Shown here piece after piece: positions 1-8,022 of a DNA stretch of 13,408 bases. The notes beneath the pieces are model-generated. The model made no database searches, was not told the DNA's origin, and saw only the letters and a program-made list of their open reading frames with translations. Position 1 is the first letter of the stretch, and each line of letters opens with the position of its first letter. The position numbers and the translations under genes are program-made. This DNA comes from Atopobiaceae bacterium UBA7016. Its GTDB lineage: Bacteria > Actinomycetota > Coriobacteriia > Coriobacteriales > Atopobiaceae. The stretch spans positions 1-13,408 of the forward strand of contig DJXA01000232.1 of assembly GCA_002449555.1 (NCBI GenBank). The letters are read 5' to 3'.

Positions 1-459
1 CACGCCTCCCCCGCCGGCCCGCAGACCACCGTGATGCAAAACGCCGTTGTCGCGGCAACCATCGCCAATGGCGGCATCGCCATGAACCCGTACGTGGTGG
101 ACCACATCCTCTCTCCCGAGGGAGCTACCGTGTCCACCGCGCGCACGCGCAGCATCGGCCAGCCCATCACCGCCTCCACCGCCGACCTCATGAAGAGCGC
201 GATGCTCGACGTGGTCGAGAGCGGCACCGGCGTGGGCGCCCGCATCTCGGGCGTCAGCGTGGCGGGCAAGACCGGCACCGCTGAGACCGGAGCCGCCTAC
301 GCAAACTCCGCGTTCATCGGCTTCGCGCCGTACGAGCAGCCCACCCTGGCCATTTCGGTCTACGTGGAGGGCGGCGACGAGGACGTCAGCGGCATCGCCG
401 CGTACCTTGCGGGCGAGGTCCTGGCCACGTGCATCAACGTGCAGGCGGGGGTGATCTGA
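1..459 (+). CDS. pbpA: Class B penicillin-binding protein (transpeptidase), C-terminal part
   Basis: This is the last 152 residues of a peptidoglycan DD-transpeptidase that cross-links stem peptides outside the membrane; the frame is open to the window edge, so the start lies upstream. The KTGTAE motif (visible residues 90-95) is the third active-site box (KTG) of penicillin-binding transpeptidases. It is preceded by the usual IANGGIAMNP stretch and followed by SAFIGFAPYEQPTLAISVYVE, typical of the last strands of the PBP2/FtsI fold. The SxxK and SxN boxes would be upstream. The gene directly precedes pknB in the same direction, as in the conserved actinobacterial rodA-pbpA-pknB cluster, which favours PbpA over FtsI; the exact subclass is inferred from that context. 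The stop overlaps the ATG of a short 34-codon reading frame (TGATG at 457-461). Confidence 0.9.
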   Translation, partial: HASPAGPQTTVMQNAVVAATIANGGIAMNPYVVDHILSPEGATVSTARTRSIGQPITASTADLMKSAMLDVVESGTGVGARISGVSVAGKTGTAETGAAYANSAFIGFAPYEQPTLAISVYVEGGDEDVSGIAAYLAGEVLATCINVQAGVI

Positions 460-482
460 TGCATCACCGACTACGACATCAC

Positions 483-522
483 CCGAACCAAGGGGAAGGC
501 TCACGTGAGCAATTTGGTTCGG
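483..522 (+). promoter_or_regulatory. Hairpin in the pbpA-pknB spacer
   Basis: A 9-bp perfect inverted repeat, CCGAACCAA (483-491) and TTGGTTCGG (514-522), encloses a second perfect palindrome, GCTCACGTGAGC (499-510). Transcribed, it would form a stem with an internal loop and a 4-bp apical hairpin. It is followed by CATTTCTT rather than a clean U-tract, so it is a weak terminator at best. It could be an attenuator, a processing site or an operator between pbpA and pknB. The structure is seen in the sequence; the function is inferred. Confidence 0.45.
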
Positions 523-565
523 CATTTCTTGCAATGACCGCGTTCAGGATGAGGGAGCGCTAGAG

Positions 566-2551
566 ATGGCAGGCAGGATACTAGGCGGACGTTATACGGT
601 CCAAGACAAGATAGGCACGGGCGGCATGGCAACCGTGTATCGCGGCGTGGACGAGGTCCTCGGCCGCACGGTGGCCATTAAGACGATGCTCCCGCAGTAC
701 GCTTCCGACCCGTCCTTTGCTGCGCGCTTCAAGCAGGAGGCGCAGGCGGCGGCCGCTCTGCAGAGCCCGTATATCGTCTCGGTGTACGACTGGGGCAAGG
801 ACGGCGACACCTACTACATCGTCATGGAGTACCTGCGCGGCATTGACCTTAAGAGCGGCATCCGCCGTCACGGGGCGCTTGACCCGCAGAAGGTTGCCCA
901 GATTGGCTCGCAGATCGCCCAGGCGCTGTCCATCGCGCATAAGCACGACATCATCCACCGCGACATCAAGCCGCAGAACATCATGGTCCAGCAGGACGGC
1001 AACATCAAGGTGATGGACTTCGGCATCGCGCGCGCTAAGAACAGCCACATCACCACCGACAACTCGGTGCTGGGCACGGCGCACTATGTCTCGCCCGAGC
1101 AGACGCAGGGCAAGGACCTTGGCCCCACCACCGACATCTATAGCCTGGGCATCGTCATGTACGAGGCCTCCACGGGCCGCGTGCCCTTCGACGGCGACGA
1201 CGCCATCTCCGTTGCCCTGAAGCAGGTTAACGAGCAGCCGATGCCGCCCAGCCAGATCAACCCAGCCGTGGACCCGTCGCTTGAGGGCATCATCCTCAAG
1301 TGCATGCAGAAGAACCCTGCCGACCGCTTTCAGACGGCCGACGAACTGGGTCGCGTGCTGCGAGACTACCTTGCCGGGCGCATCCGCGACGTCAACGCGG
1401 CCACCGCTGGGCTCAACATCACCACCACGCAGGTGGCGCCGGTCGTTGACACCCGTACCTCTACGGGAACGCTGCCTGCCGTGAGCCGCGTGGACACCAC
1501 CGGTGGGTCGCGCCCGCTTACCGCTACGGAGCGCGCACAAATGGAGGCTCGCCGCAAGGCGCGCAGCCGTCGTCGCAAGACCATCTTTGGCGTGCTCGTC
1601 GCGCTGATCGCGCTGGGGGCCGTGGCGTATGCGGCCATGCAGATGTACGCCGCCGGCAACGCCACTCGTGCCGTGCCCAACCTGCTGAACTACACGCAGG
1701 AGGATGCGCTACTGGCCATCGACGAGACCGAGTTCTTCGAGCGCGGCAACGTGCGCGAGGAGTACTCCACCACCGTCGAACGCGGCAAGGTCATGGACCA
1801 GGATCCCGACCCGCAGCGGCAGATGGCACGCGGCACGCAGATCAACATCTGGGTTTCCAAGGGCCCCGAGCCCGCAAAGAGCACCACGGTCCCCGACCTT
1901 CGCGGCATGACGCCGGCCGAGGCGGAGGCAAAGCTTGAGGAGTACAAGCTCGTGGGCAAGGCTGGCGAGTCGGTCTACGACAGCGAGATCGAGGTCAACC
2001 TCGTCGTGAAGCAGTCCCCCGAGGCCAACGCTACGGCCAAGGAAGGCGACGTGGTTACCTATCAGCTGTCCAAGGGCATCGAGAGCGTCGAGGTGCCCAC
2101 CGTGGTCGGCCTTGACTACTACACCGCCGAGAGCACGCTGACCGAGCGCGGATTTAGCGTTGAGGTTGGCTACGAGAGCAGCAGCGAATACGGCGAGGGC
2201 TACGTGATGCGCCAGTCGACCACGGGCATGGCCGATAAGGGCAGCACGGTTACCGTCACCGTGAGCACGGGCCCGCAGACGGCCGAGATTCCGTGGGTGG
2301 TGAGCTACAGCGAGAGCGCGGCCCGCAGCATGCTTGAGGACTACGGCTTCGCGGTCGAAGTCTCGCACGAGGAGAGCTACGAGTACGAGAGCGGCATCGT
2401 CATGAGCCAGTCCGACAGCGGCGAGGCGAGCGTGGGCAGCACCATCTCCATCACGGTTTCCAGCGGGCCTGGCCCCTCCTACTCGCCGGATAGCCCAGAG
2501 GAAGCCACCGAATACACCACGGGCGATACCTCTAGCACCAACGGAGAGTAG
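566..2551 (+). CDS. pknB: Membrane Ser/Thr protein kinase with four PASTA domains (PknB type)
   Basis: This transmembrane Hanks-type kinase should sense muropeptides or lipid II outside the cell and phosphorylate cell-wall and division proteins inside. The kinase domain spans about residues 10-270: glycine-rich loop GTGGMATVY (17-25), ATP-binding lysine K39 in VAIK, catalytic loop HRDIKPQN (131-138), DFG (151-153), an activation loop with T163/T164 and T171 as candidate autophosphorylation sites, then SPE (176-178). A basic juxtamembrane stretch (about 323-338) leads to one membrane helix (about 339-360). Four PASTA repeats follow at about 369-433, 441-504, 508-570 and 574-635, then a Ser/Glu-rich tail. 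The 661-residue length and four PASTA units match actinobacterial PknB. The ATG at 566 has GAGGGA 9 nt upstream, and an in-frame TGA at 506 excludes a longer start. Partner genes expected nearby (phosphatase, FHA proteins, rodA) would lie to the left of the window. Confidence 0.96.
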   Translation: MAGRILGGRYTVQDKIGTGGMATVYRGVDEVLGRTVAIKTMLPQYASDPSFAARFKQEAQAAAALQSPYIVSVYDWGKDGDTYYIVMEYLRGIDLKSGIRRHGALDPQKVAQIGSQIAQALSIAHKHDIIHRDIKPQNIMVQQDGNIKVMDFGIARAKNSHITTDNSVLGTAHYVSPEQTQGKDLGPTTDIYSLGIVMYEASTGRVPFDGDDAISVALKQVNEQPMPPSQINPAVDPSLEGIILKCMQKNPADRFQTADELGRVLRDYLAGRIRDVNAATAGLNITTTQVAPVVDTRTSTGTLPAVSRVDTTGGSRPLTATERAQMEARRKARSRRRKTIFGVLVALIALGAVAYAAMQMYAAGNATRAVPNLLNYTQEDALLAIDETEFFERGNVREEYSTTVERGKVMDQDPDPQRQMARGTQINIWVSKGPEPAKSTTVPDLRGMTPAEAEAKLEEYKLVGKAGESVYDSEIEVNLVVKQSPEANATAKEGDVVTYQLSKGIESVEVPTVVGLDYYTAESTLTERGFSVEVGYESSSEYGEGYVMRQSTTGMADKGSTVTVTVSTGPQTAEIPWVVSYSESAARSMLEDYGFAVEVSHEESYEYESGIVMSQSDSGEASVGSTISITVSSGPGPSYSPDSPEEATEYTTGDTSSTNGE

Positions 2552-2573
2552 CGTCGGTTCTTTGTACCTTGTA

Positions 2574-2609
2574 GCGGGCGTCCGTCCACCGACCGGCGCC
2601 CGCTTTTTT
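2574..2609 (+). terminator. Rho-independent terminator of pknB
   Basis: GCGGGCG (2574-2580) pairs with CGCCCGC (2597-2603), and the stem extends inward by further G-U and C-G pairs. Six T residues follow directly (2604-2609). It starts 22 nt after the pknB stop and is a classical intrinsic terminator for the rightward transcript. Confidence 0.9.
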
Positions 2610-2657
2610 GCCACCAGGTTCAGGTGGGAAGGGAAACGTAAACAGAACCGAACACAC

Positions 2658-2693
2658 GAAAAGCCCGCCCGGCGCATCTGCGCTGGGCGGGCT
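2658..2693 (-). terminator. Rho-independent terminator of the EF-G-like gene
   Basis: The arms 2662-2675 and 2680-2693 (AGCCCGCCCGGCGC and GCGCTGGGCGGGCT) pair over 14 positions with one non-Watson-Crick pair around a 4-nt loop. On the minus strand the hairpin is followed by UUUUC. It lies about 32 nt beyond the stop codon of the leftward gene. Together with the pknB terminator it separates two convergent transcription units. Confidence 0.85.
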
Positions 2694-2725
2694 CGTCAGA
2701 TCAGGCTCTGAGACCGGAAAGCAAC

Positions 2726-4783
2726 TTACTTCTCGCCGGAAGCGCGCTTCTCCTGGTACTCGGCGGCCAGCTTCTGCTGGATGTCATGCGGAACCTGCTC
2801 GTAGCCGCTGACCTCAAGCTCGAACTCGCCGGTGCCGCGGGTGAGCGAACGCAGGCGAGTAGCGTAGTCGGTGACCTCGGCGTACGGCACAGTGGCCTCG
2901 ACGGTGGTCTCGCCGGCAGAGGCGGCGTTCATGCCCTCGACGCGGCCACGACTCGCGGAGATGTCGCCCATGACGGAGCCAGCGTAGCTCTCGGGGACGG
3001 TGATCTTCAGGTGAGCCATCGGCTCAAGCAGCACGGCCTCGGCCTGGCTCACGGCATCCTGGAAGCCAAGGCGAGCAGCCGTCTTGAAGGCCATTTCGTT
3101 GGAGTCGACCGGGTGGAACTGGCCGTCGAAGACCGCGCACTTGACGTCGATCATCGGGTAACCGGCAAGCACGCCGCCCTTCATGGTCTCCTGAACGCCC
3201 TTGTCGATAGCGGGGATGAAGCCGCGCGGAATGGCGCCACCGACGACCTCGTCTATGAACTCATAGCCGCCATCGGGGTTGGGCTCGATGCGCAGACGGC
3301 AATCGGCGAACTGGCCGGAGCCGCCGGTCTGCTTCTTGTGACGGCCATGGCCGGTCGCGATGCGGCGGATGGTCTCGCGATACGGGATGCGCAGCTTGAC
3401 GGTGTGGGCCTTGACGTTGGCACGGTCCTCCATGCGCTCAAGCAGCACGGAGACCTGGGCCTCGCCGATGGCGGAGACGACGGTCTGGCCGGTCTCCTCG
3501 TCGCGCTCGACCTTGAGGGTGGGGTCGGCGTCAGCGGACTTCTGCAGGAAGTCGTACACCTTGCCCTCGGTGCCACGGGAGTCGGGCTCGATGGCAATAC
3601 GGTACAGCGAGTTGGGGAAGCGGAACGACGCGGCCTCAACCTTGCCGGTGACGGACAGGGTGTCGCCGGTCAGGGCATCCAGCTTGGGGACGACCACGAT
3701 GTCGCCGGCGGCCACGGTCTTGACCTCTGAGGTCTCGCGGCCAGTCATCAGGTACAGGTGGCCAAGGCGCTCGCCCTTGCGGGTACGGGCGTTGATGAGC
3801 TCGAGGCCCGGGGTGACGGTGCCGGACAGCACCTTGAGGAAGGACAGCTTGCCGTTCTGCGGGTCGTTCAGGCTCTTGAAGACGAAGGCCACGGGGCGGT
3901 CGTCGTCCGGGGAGATGTCAAGCTGCTCGCCGTTGATCAGCGGAATGCGGCCAAAGTCGGCCATCGTCGGGAACCAGGCAACGATGGCGTTGAGCAGGGA
4001 GATGACGCCCTCCTCCTTAACGCAGGCGCCCGCGAAGACCGGCACGAAGACGCGGTCCTTGATGGCGGTGCCCAGCAGGCCCTCGAGCTCCTCCTGGGTG
4101 ATCTCTTCGCCCTCGAGGTACTTCATCATGATTTCGTCGTCAGCCTCGGCCACGAGGTCAACCAGCGTGTCGTGCGCGTCCTGGGCGGCATCGGCAAACT
4201 CGGCGGGGACGTCCTCCTCGACGACCTTGCCGTTCTCCAGATGACGAGCCTTCATGTGCACGCAGTCGATGACGCCAGAGAAGGCCTCGCCGGTGCCCAT
4301 GGGGATGGTGACGGCGCCCAGGCGGTTGCCGAAGCGCTCGCGCAGCATGTCCATGCAGGCGTCAAAGTCGGACTCGGGCTTGTCGAGGCGGTTCACGAAG
4401 ACCGCGCGGGCGAGCGACAGGTCCTCGGCGGCATACCACAGGCGGGTGGTCGTGGTCTGCGGGCCGTCGGTGGCGTCAACCACGAACAGGGCCGTCTCGG
4501 CGGCGGCCATGGCCGTGTAGGCGTCGCCCACGAAGTCGGGGTAGCACGGGGCATCCAGAATGTTGATGCGGGCGTTCTGCCAGGCGACCGGAGCCATCGT
4601 CAGGCTGATGGAGAAGCCGCGGGCGCCCTCCTGGCTATCGTAGTCAAGCGTGGGCTTGGTGCCTGCGTGGCCACCCAGACGGCTGGTCTTGCCGGTCAGG
4701 TGAAGCATAGCCTCCGCGAGCATGGTCTTGCCCACGCCTGCTTGGCCGACAAGCGCAACGTTCTTAACTGCTTTTTCTGCCAT
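2726..4783 (-). CDS. fusA2: Elongation factor G-like translational GTPase (EF-G2 type)
   Basis: This 685-residue cytoplasmic protein has the full five-domain EF-G layout. The G domain has P-loop GQAGVGKT (13-20), a switch I region ARGFSISLT (54-62), G3 as DAPCYPDF (77-84) and G4 as NRLD (131-134). A domain IV signature (HKKQTGGSGQFADC) and a typical C-terminal EF-G fold follow. Canonical EF-G has GHIDAGKT, RGITI and DTPGHVDF at these places. The changes, including loss of the catalytic histidine (Tyr81 here), match the EF-G2/FusA2-like subfamily rather than the main translocase. From recall, mycobacterial FusA2 binds GTP but lacks ribosome-stimulated GTPase; whether this applies here is inference. 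AGGAGG (complement of 4788-4793) sits 4 nt before the ATG, a very strong ribosome binding site. The gene appears monocistronic with its own terminator. Its precise role is unknown. Confidence 0.9.
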   Translation of the reverse strand: MAEKAVKNVALVGQAGVGKTMLAEAMLHLTGKTSRLGGHAGTKPTLDYDSQEGARGFSISLTMAPVAWQNARINILDAPCYPDFVGDAYTAMAAAETALFVVDATDGPQTTTTRLWYAAEDLSLARAVFVNRLDKPESDFDACMDMLRERFGNRLGAVTIPMGTGEAFSGVIDCVHMKARHLENGKVVEEDVPAEFADAAQDAHDTLVDLVAEADDEIMMKYLEGEEITQEELEGLLGTAIKDRVFVPVFAGACVKEEGVISLLNAIVAWFPTMADFGRIPLINGEQLDISPDDDRPVAFVFKSLNDPQNGKLSFLKVLSGTVTPGLELINARTRKGERLGHLYLMTGRETSEVKTVAAGDIVVVPKLDALTGDTLSVTGKVEAASFRFPNSLYRIAIEPDSRGTEGKVYDFLQKSADADPTLKVERDEETGQTVVSAIGEAQVSVLLERMEDRANVKAHTVKLRIPYRETIRRIATGHGRHKKQTGGSGQFADCRLRIEPNPDGGYEFIDEVVGGAIPRGFIPAIDKGVQETMKGGVLAGYPMIDVKCAVFDGQFHPVDSNEMAFKTAARLGFQDAVSQAEAVLLEPMAHLKITVPESYAGSVMGDISASRGRVEGMNAASAGETTVEATVPYAEVTDYATRLRSLTRGTGEFELEVSGYEQVPHDIQQKLAAEYQEKRASGEK

Positions 4784-4924
4784 GGTTCCTCCTATGATCG
4801 TGTCACGCGCTATGCGCGGAATCGACGGACGCGCTCAATCGTATCGCTCGAGCAAGGTGGAAGGAACCATCTATCGGGAAGTGTGCATCCCAGCACGGCA
4901 GACGTTATACCCCACGCAGGATTG

Positions 4925-4980
4925 CCTATGTGGGTCTGTCCCTATTGGGGAATTCCCCGTTAGAGACAGGCCCACATGGG
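4925..4980. repeat. Long imperfect inverted repeat after dinG (IR1)
   Basis: The arms 4925-4952 and 4953-4980 form a 28-bp palindrome centred on the perfect 12-mer GGGGAATTCCCC (4947-4958). There are 23 Watson-Crick pairs; the five exceptions are mostly G-T type and so compatible with RNA pairing on one strand. It begins 3 nt beyond the dinG stop codon on the leftward transcript. No run of T follows on either strand. It may act as a 3'-end structure or U-tract-less terminator, or be a mobile-type palindrome. Confidence 0.75.
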
Positions 4981-4983
4981 GAG

Positions 4984-7923
4984 TTACACGCCGCGAGACG
5001 AGCGCCACATCTCGATGTAGCGGCGCACGTTTGACGCCTCGAGCGTAGACACGCTCTTCGACGGCAAAGAGTTTACGAACTGTCGGCCGTAGCGCTTGCT
5101 GACCAGGCGCGAGTCTGCCAGCACGAGCACGCCCGCGTCCGAGGACGTGCGGATGAGGCGGCCGGCTGCCTGCTTCACGCTGATGATGGCCTCCGGCAGC
5201 GAGTGGCGCCACCACGAGCGGTCCTCGCGCAGCTCGCGCTCACGCACCAGCGGGTCGCGCGGGCTAGCAAACGGCAGCTTGGGGATGACCACGCAGCGCA
5301 GCGTGTCGCCCGCCGCGTCAAAGCCCTCCCAGAAGCTCTTGAGCGCCAGCAGCGACAGGTTCTGTTCCTCAAGGAAGCGCTGGCGCAGGCGGCGCGGCGA
5401 GCTTCCGCGTTCCTGACAGGCGAGGTCAAGCCCGACCGCGGCAAGGCGCGGCCGCAGACCGTCATAGGCACGCTCCATCTCGCGGCGGTTGGTGAAGAGA
5501 GTCAATACCGACCCGCCCATCGCCACGTGCACGTCAAAGAGCAGGTCCTCAAGGGCATCGAGGTAGCGTGGGTCGTTTGGCTGCGGAAGGTCGCGGCAGA
5601 CCACCACTCCCATGTGGCCATCAAAGTCGAAGCTTGAGTCAAGCCGCAACGCACGGTGCTTCTCGGGCGGCAGCTGGTCAAGGCCCACCGCGTGCTCAAA
5701 GTGCTCGAAGCTCTCCCCCACGGCGATGGTGGCCGACGAGAAGATGACGCTCTTCATCTCGGGCAGCCAAATGCGCCCGAGGTCAGCGCCTATGTCCACC
5801 TTCTCGGCAAGAAGCTTCTCGCTGCCAATGTCACGCTTGCGGCGCGAGAGCTGCGCGCTGTACACGTACGTCTCGTCCTCACCCGAGGCGATGAGCTGAA
5901 TGCCATCGCGCAGCTCGGCGGCAAAGCGGCCCGCCTCCAGCACGTCGGCTCCCACAGGCGCGGCACCTGCCTCGACCAATGCCTCGGCCGTCTCTCGCAC
6001 GTCTTTGGCCAGCTCGTCCAGGCGCTCGACCGCCGCGTGGGCGGCTTCTGCGAGCGCGGCCCACTCGGGCGTATCGCGCACCTCGGCGTCAATCCACATG
6101 GTCTGGGCGTCGTAGCCGCCCGACGGGCCGGCAACACGGCCAAGGTCGTGCAGCGTGGCAAACAAATCCCCGGTAGACACCTGTGCCCGCGCCGCGGCGG
6201 CTGCGCACTTGGTCAGAAGCCGCTGCACCAAGGTCGAGCCCTCGAGCCGCGCGGACTGTACCATCGCGGTGTGCAGCGCGCCCGAGCGCGTGCCCCCCAG
6301 CACCTCAAAGCCCTGCCGCGCCTCAACGCCCGAGACCTCAACGGCCCACTGGTGTCGAGCCTCGGCCTCAAACGCATGGGCCTCGTCCACCACCCAATGA
6401 CGAACGGGCGGCAAGATCTTGCCTTCGGCCGCAACGTTGCGCAGCAAGAGCGAATGGTTAGTAACCACCACGTCGGCCGCGGCAGCACGCCTGCGCGCGC
6501 CGTGGAGCATGCACTCGTTGGGGAAGAACGGGCAGCGGTTACGCAGGCACTCCGAGGAGGTCGTCGTCAGCATCGGGCGCGGGACCGACCGCCAGCGAAT
6601 GCCCAGCGCATCGAGGTCACCCTCGACCGACTGGCACGCAAACGCGTACGTAACCGCAAGCGCCGTCAGCATGTCCTGCGCGACTGCGGCGTCAGAGCGG
6701 CCGTCGCTTTCCGCAAGCGAAAGCGGGAGCTCGTTTACCGAGGAGCGCTCGAGGCGGCGCAGGCACGGATAGTGGTCGTACCCCTTCAGGCTCGAGAAGG
6801 TCAGCCCGCCCGGCAAGGCGCGCGAAAGCGCCGGCAGCTCGTGGGTAATGAGCTGGTCGGTGAGGGCGTTGGTCTTGGTGGCCACGCCCACGGTAACGTT
6901 GTTTGCCTGCGCGAAGAGCACCTCGGGCAGCAGGTACGCCACCGACTTTCCCACGCCCGTTCCGGCCTCGATGGCGCGATGGGTGGACGTCTGCAGCGCC
7001 TCGGCCACCTCGCGGGCCATGAGCCGCTGCTCGGGACGGCCCTCGTATGTGTCGTACATCTGCGCCACCGTGCCGCCCGGGGCAAAGGCGGCGTCAATGG
7101 TTGCCTGGTCAGGGACCACAAGCGAGCCACCGCGCTCCGCGGCGTCCTCGCGCGGGCGGAAGGGGCTCTCCCCCACCAGCGCCTTGCGCACGGCCTTGAG
7201 CGAAAACGTCTCGTTGCCCTGCTCGGCCGCAAGGTGCGCCAGCACGGGCCGGTAGGGCCACTCAACGTCGGGCTGCATCTCTGCCAGATGGCCAAGCAGG
7301 CCGGCGGGCAGGTCAGCCAGGCCACAGAGAATGACGCGCCACATGCCAATGAGTGCGTCCACGTCGTCGCTGGCGCGGTGCGTCACGGGCGCCACGCCAA
7401 AGGCCTGCGCCATGTCGGCCAGACGATGCGTGGTCAGGCGCGGCAGCGCGATGCGGCTCAGCGCCAGGGTGTCGATCCAAGTGTCGCTCACCTCGTGGCC
7501 GCCGGGCACCGCCTCGATGAACGTGCGGTCAAACGTCGCGTTATGCGCGAGCACGGGCATGCCGCCCACAAACTCGGCCAGGGCAGCCACCGCATCGCGC
7601 GGCGACGGCGCGTTGATGACGTCGATGTCCTTGATACCCGTCAGGCGCGTAATCTCGGGCGGGATGGGGCGGCCGGGATGCACGAAGGTCTCGTAGCGCT
7701 CGACCACCTCGCGCCCGCTGATGCGCGCCGCGGCGACCTGGATAAGCTCGCAGTTCTTGAACGAGAGCCCCGTGGTCTCGGTGTCCAAGACCACGATGTC
7801 CTCCTCCAGAAGGCCGAAGTCTTCGTGCTCGGCGCGGCTGGCCAACGAGGCGTAGCTCGCGCGCACCGACTCGGGCGTGCCCGGCATAAGGATGCTCTCA
7901 AGCGTGATGGGTGAATTTGACAT
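4984..7923 (-). CDS. dinG: DinG-family ATP-dependent DNA helicase with N-terminal DEDDh exonuclease domain
   Basis: This 979-residue fusion joins a DnaQ-like 3'-5' exonuclease to an XPD/DinG superfamily 2 helicase, expected to act on DNA in repair or replication-transcription conflicts. The exonuclease (about 40-200) has Asp47 and Glu49 in VLDTETTGL, Asp132 in AHNATFD, and His182/Asp187 in HRASDD, so all DEDDh residues are present. The helicase shows Walker A GTGVGKS (321-327), DEAH (513-516), VVTNHSLLL, SFWEGFD and QAAGRLIRT. Cys387, Cys459, Cys464 and Cys471 have the spacing of a DinG/XPD iron-sulphur cluster. The start is taken at 7923 because GGAG lies just upstream. An in-frame ATG 14 codons further up (7965) falls inside the perfect hairpin 7943-8002 and adds an unlikely N-terminus. 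It lies downstream of ddl on the same strand, with a hairpin between them. Confidence 0.93.
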   Translation of the reverse strand: MSNSPITLESILMPGTPESVRASYASLASRAEHEDFGLLEEDIVVLDTETTGLSFKNCELIQVAAARISGREVVERYETFVHPGRPIPPEITRLTGIKDIDVINAPSPRDAVAALAEFVGGMPVLAHNATFDRTFIEAVPGGHEVSDTWIDTLALSRIALPRLTTHRLADMAQAFGVAPVTHRASDDVDALIGMWRVILCGLADLPAGLLGHLAEMQPDVEWPYRPVLAHLAAEQGNETFSLKAVRKALVGESPFRPREDAAERGGSLVVPDQATIDAAFAPGGTVAQMYDTYEGRPEQRLMAREVAEALQTSTHRAIEAGTGVGKSVAYLLPEVLFAQANNVTVGVATKTNALTDQLITHELPALSRALPGGLTFSSLKGYDHYPCLRRLERSSVNELPLSLAESDGRSDAAVAQDMLTALAVTYAFACQSVEGDLDALGIRWRSVPRPMLTTTSSECLRNRCPFFPNECMLHGARRRAAAADVVVTNHSLLLRNVAAEGKILPPVRHWVVDEAHAFEAEARHQWAVEVSGVEARQGFEVLGGTRSGALHTAMVQSARLEGSTLVQRLLTKCAAAAARAQVSTGDLFATLHDLGRVAGPSGGYDAQTMWIDAEVRDTPEWAALAEAAHAAVERLDELAKDVRETAEALVEAGAAPVGADVLEAGRFAAELRDGIQLIASGEDETYVYSAQLSRRKRDIGSEKLLAEKVDIGADLGRIWLPEMKSVIFSSATIAVGESFEHFEHAVGLDQLPPEKHRALRLDSSFDFDGHMGVVVCRDLPQPNDPRYLDALEDLLFDVHVAMGGSVLTLFTNRREMERAYDGLRPRLAAVGLDLACQERGSSPRRLRQRFLEEQNLSLLALKSFWEGFDAAGDTLRCVVIPKLPFASPRDPLVRERELREDRSWWRHSLPEAIISVKQAAGRLIRTSSDAGVLVLADSRLVSKRYGRQFVNSLPSKSVSTLEASNVRRYIEMWRSSRGV

Positions 7924-7942
7924 ATCGCTCCGTTTAAAAAGG

Positions 7943-8002
7943 TGGGACACGGGTTCCGAACCCATGTCCCATGTGGGACATGGGTTCGGAACCCGTGTCC
8001 CA
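7943..8002. repeat. Perfect 29-bp inverted repeat between ddl and dinG (IR2)
   Basis: The arms 7943-7971 and 7974-8002 are perfectly complementary around two central bases. Each arm is itself nearly palindromic: GGGACACGGGTT, CCG, AACCCATGTCCC, with one C/T difference. The element can therefore fold as one long hairpin or as two 12-bp hairpins. It lies 20 nt beyond the ddl stop codon and 19 nt before the dinG start. On the leftward strand it is followed, after a CC, by five T residues (7936-7940), so it may terminate ddl transcription or control dinG. Confidence 0.88.
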
Positions 8003-8022
8003 TCCCTGCTTGTCTGGTTGGC

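Noticed and set aside
1709..2677. 322-codon minus-strand frame opposite pknB
   Set aside because: It covers the PASTA region in antisense, has no family signature, and runs through the pknB terminator.
3758..4963. 401-codon open frame opposite the EF-G-like gene
   Set aside because: It has no recognisable domain and biased Ala/Gly/Val composition, and it overlaps a full-length EF-G-like gene with a strong ribosome binding site. It is a shadow frame.
5656..7914. 752-codon open frame on the + strand opposite dinG
   Set aside because: dinG on the minus strand has every helicase and exonuclease motif. The opposite frame reads as low-complexity Arg/His/Gly/Leu-rich sequence typical of the antisense of GC-rich genes.
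7921..7965. Longer dinG start at 7965
   Set aside because: The ATG lies inside the perfect hairpin and the added 14 residues have no family support. The ATG at 7923 has a proper ribosome binding site.
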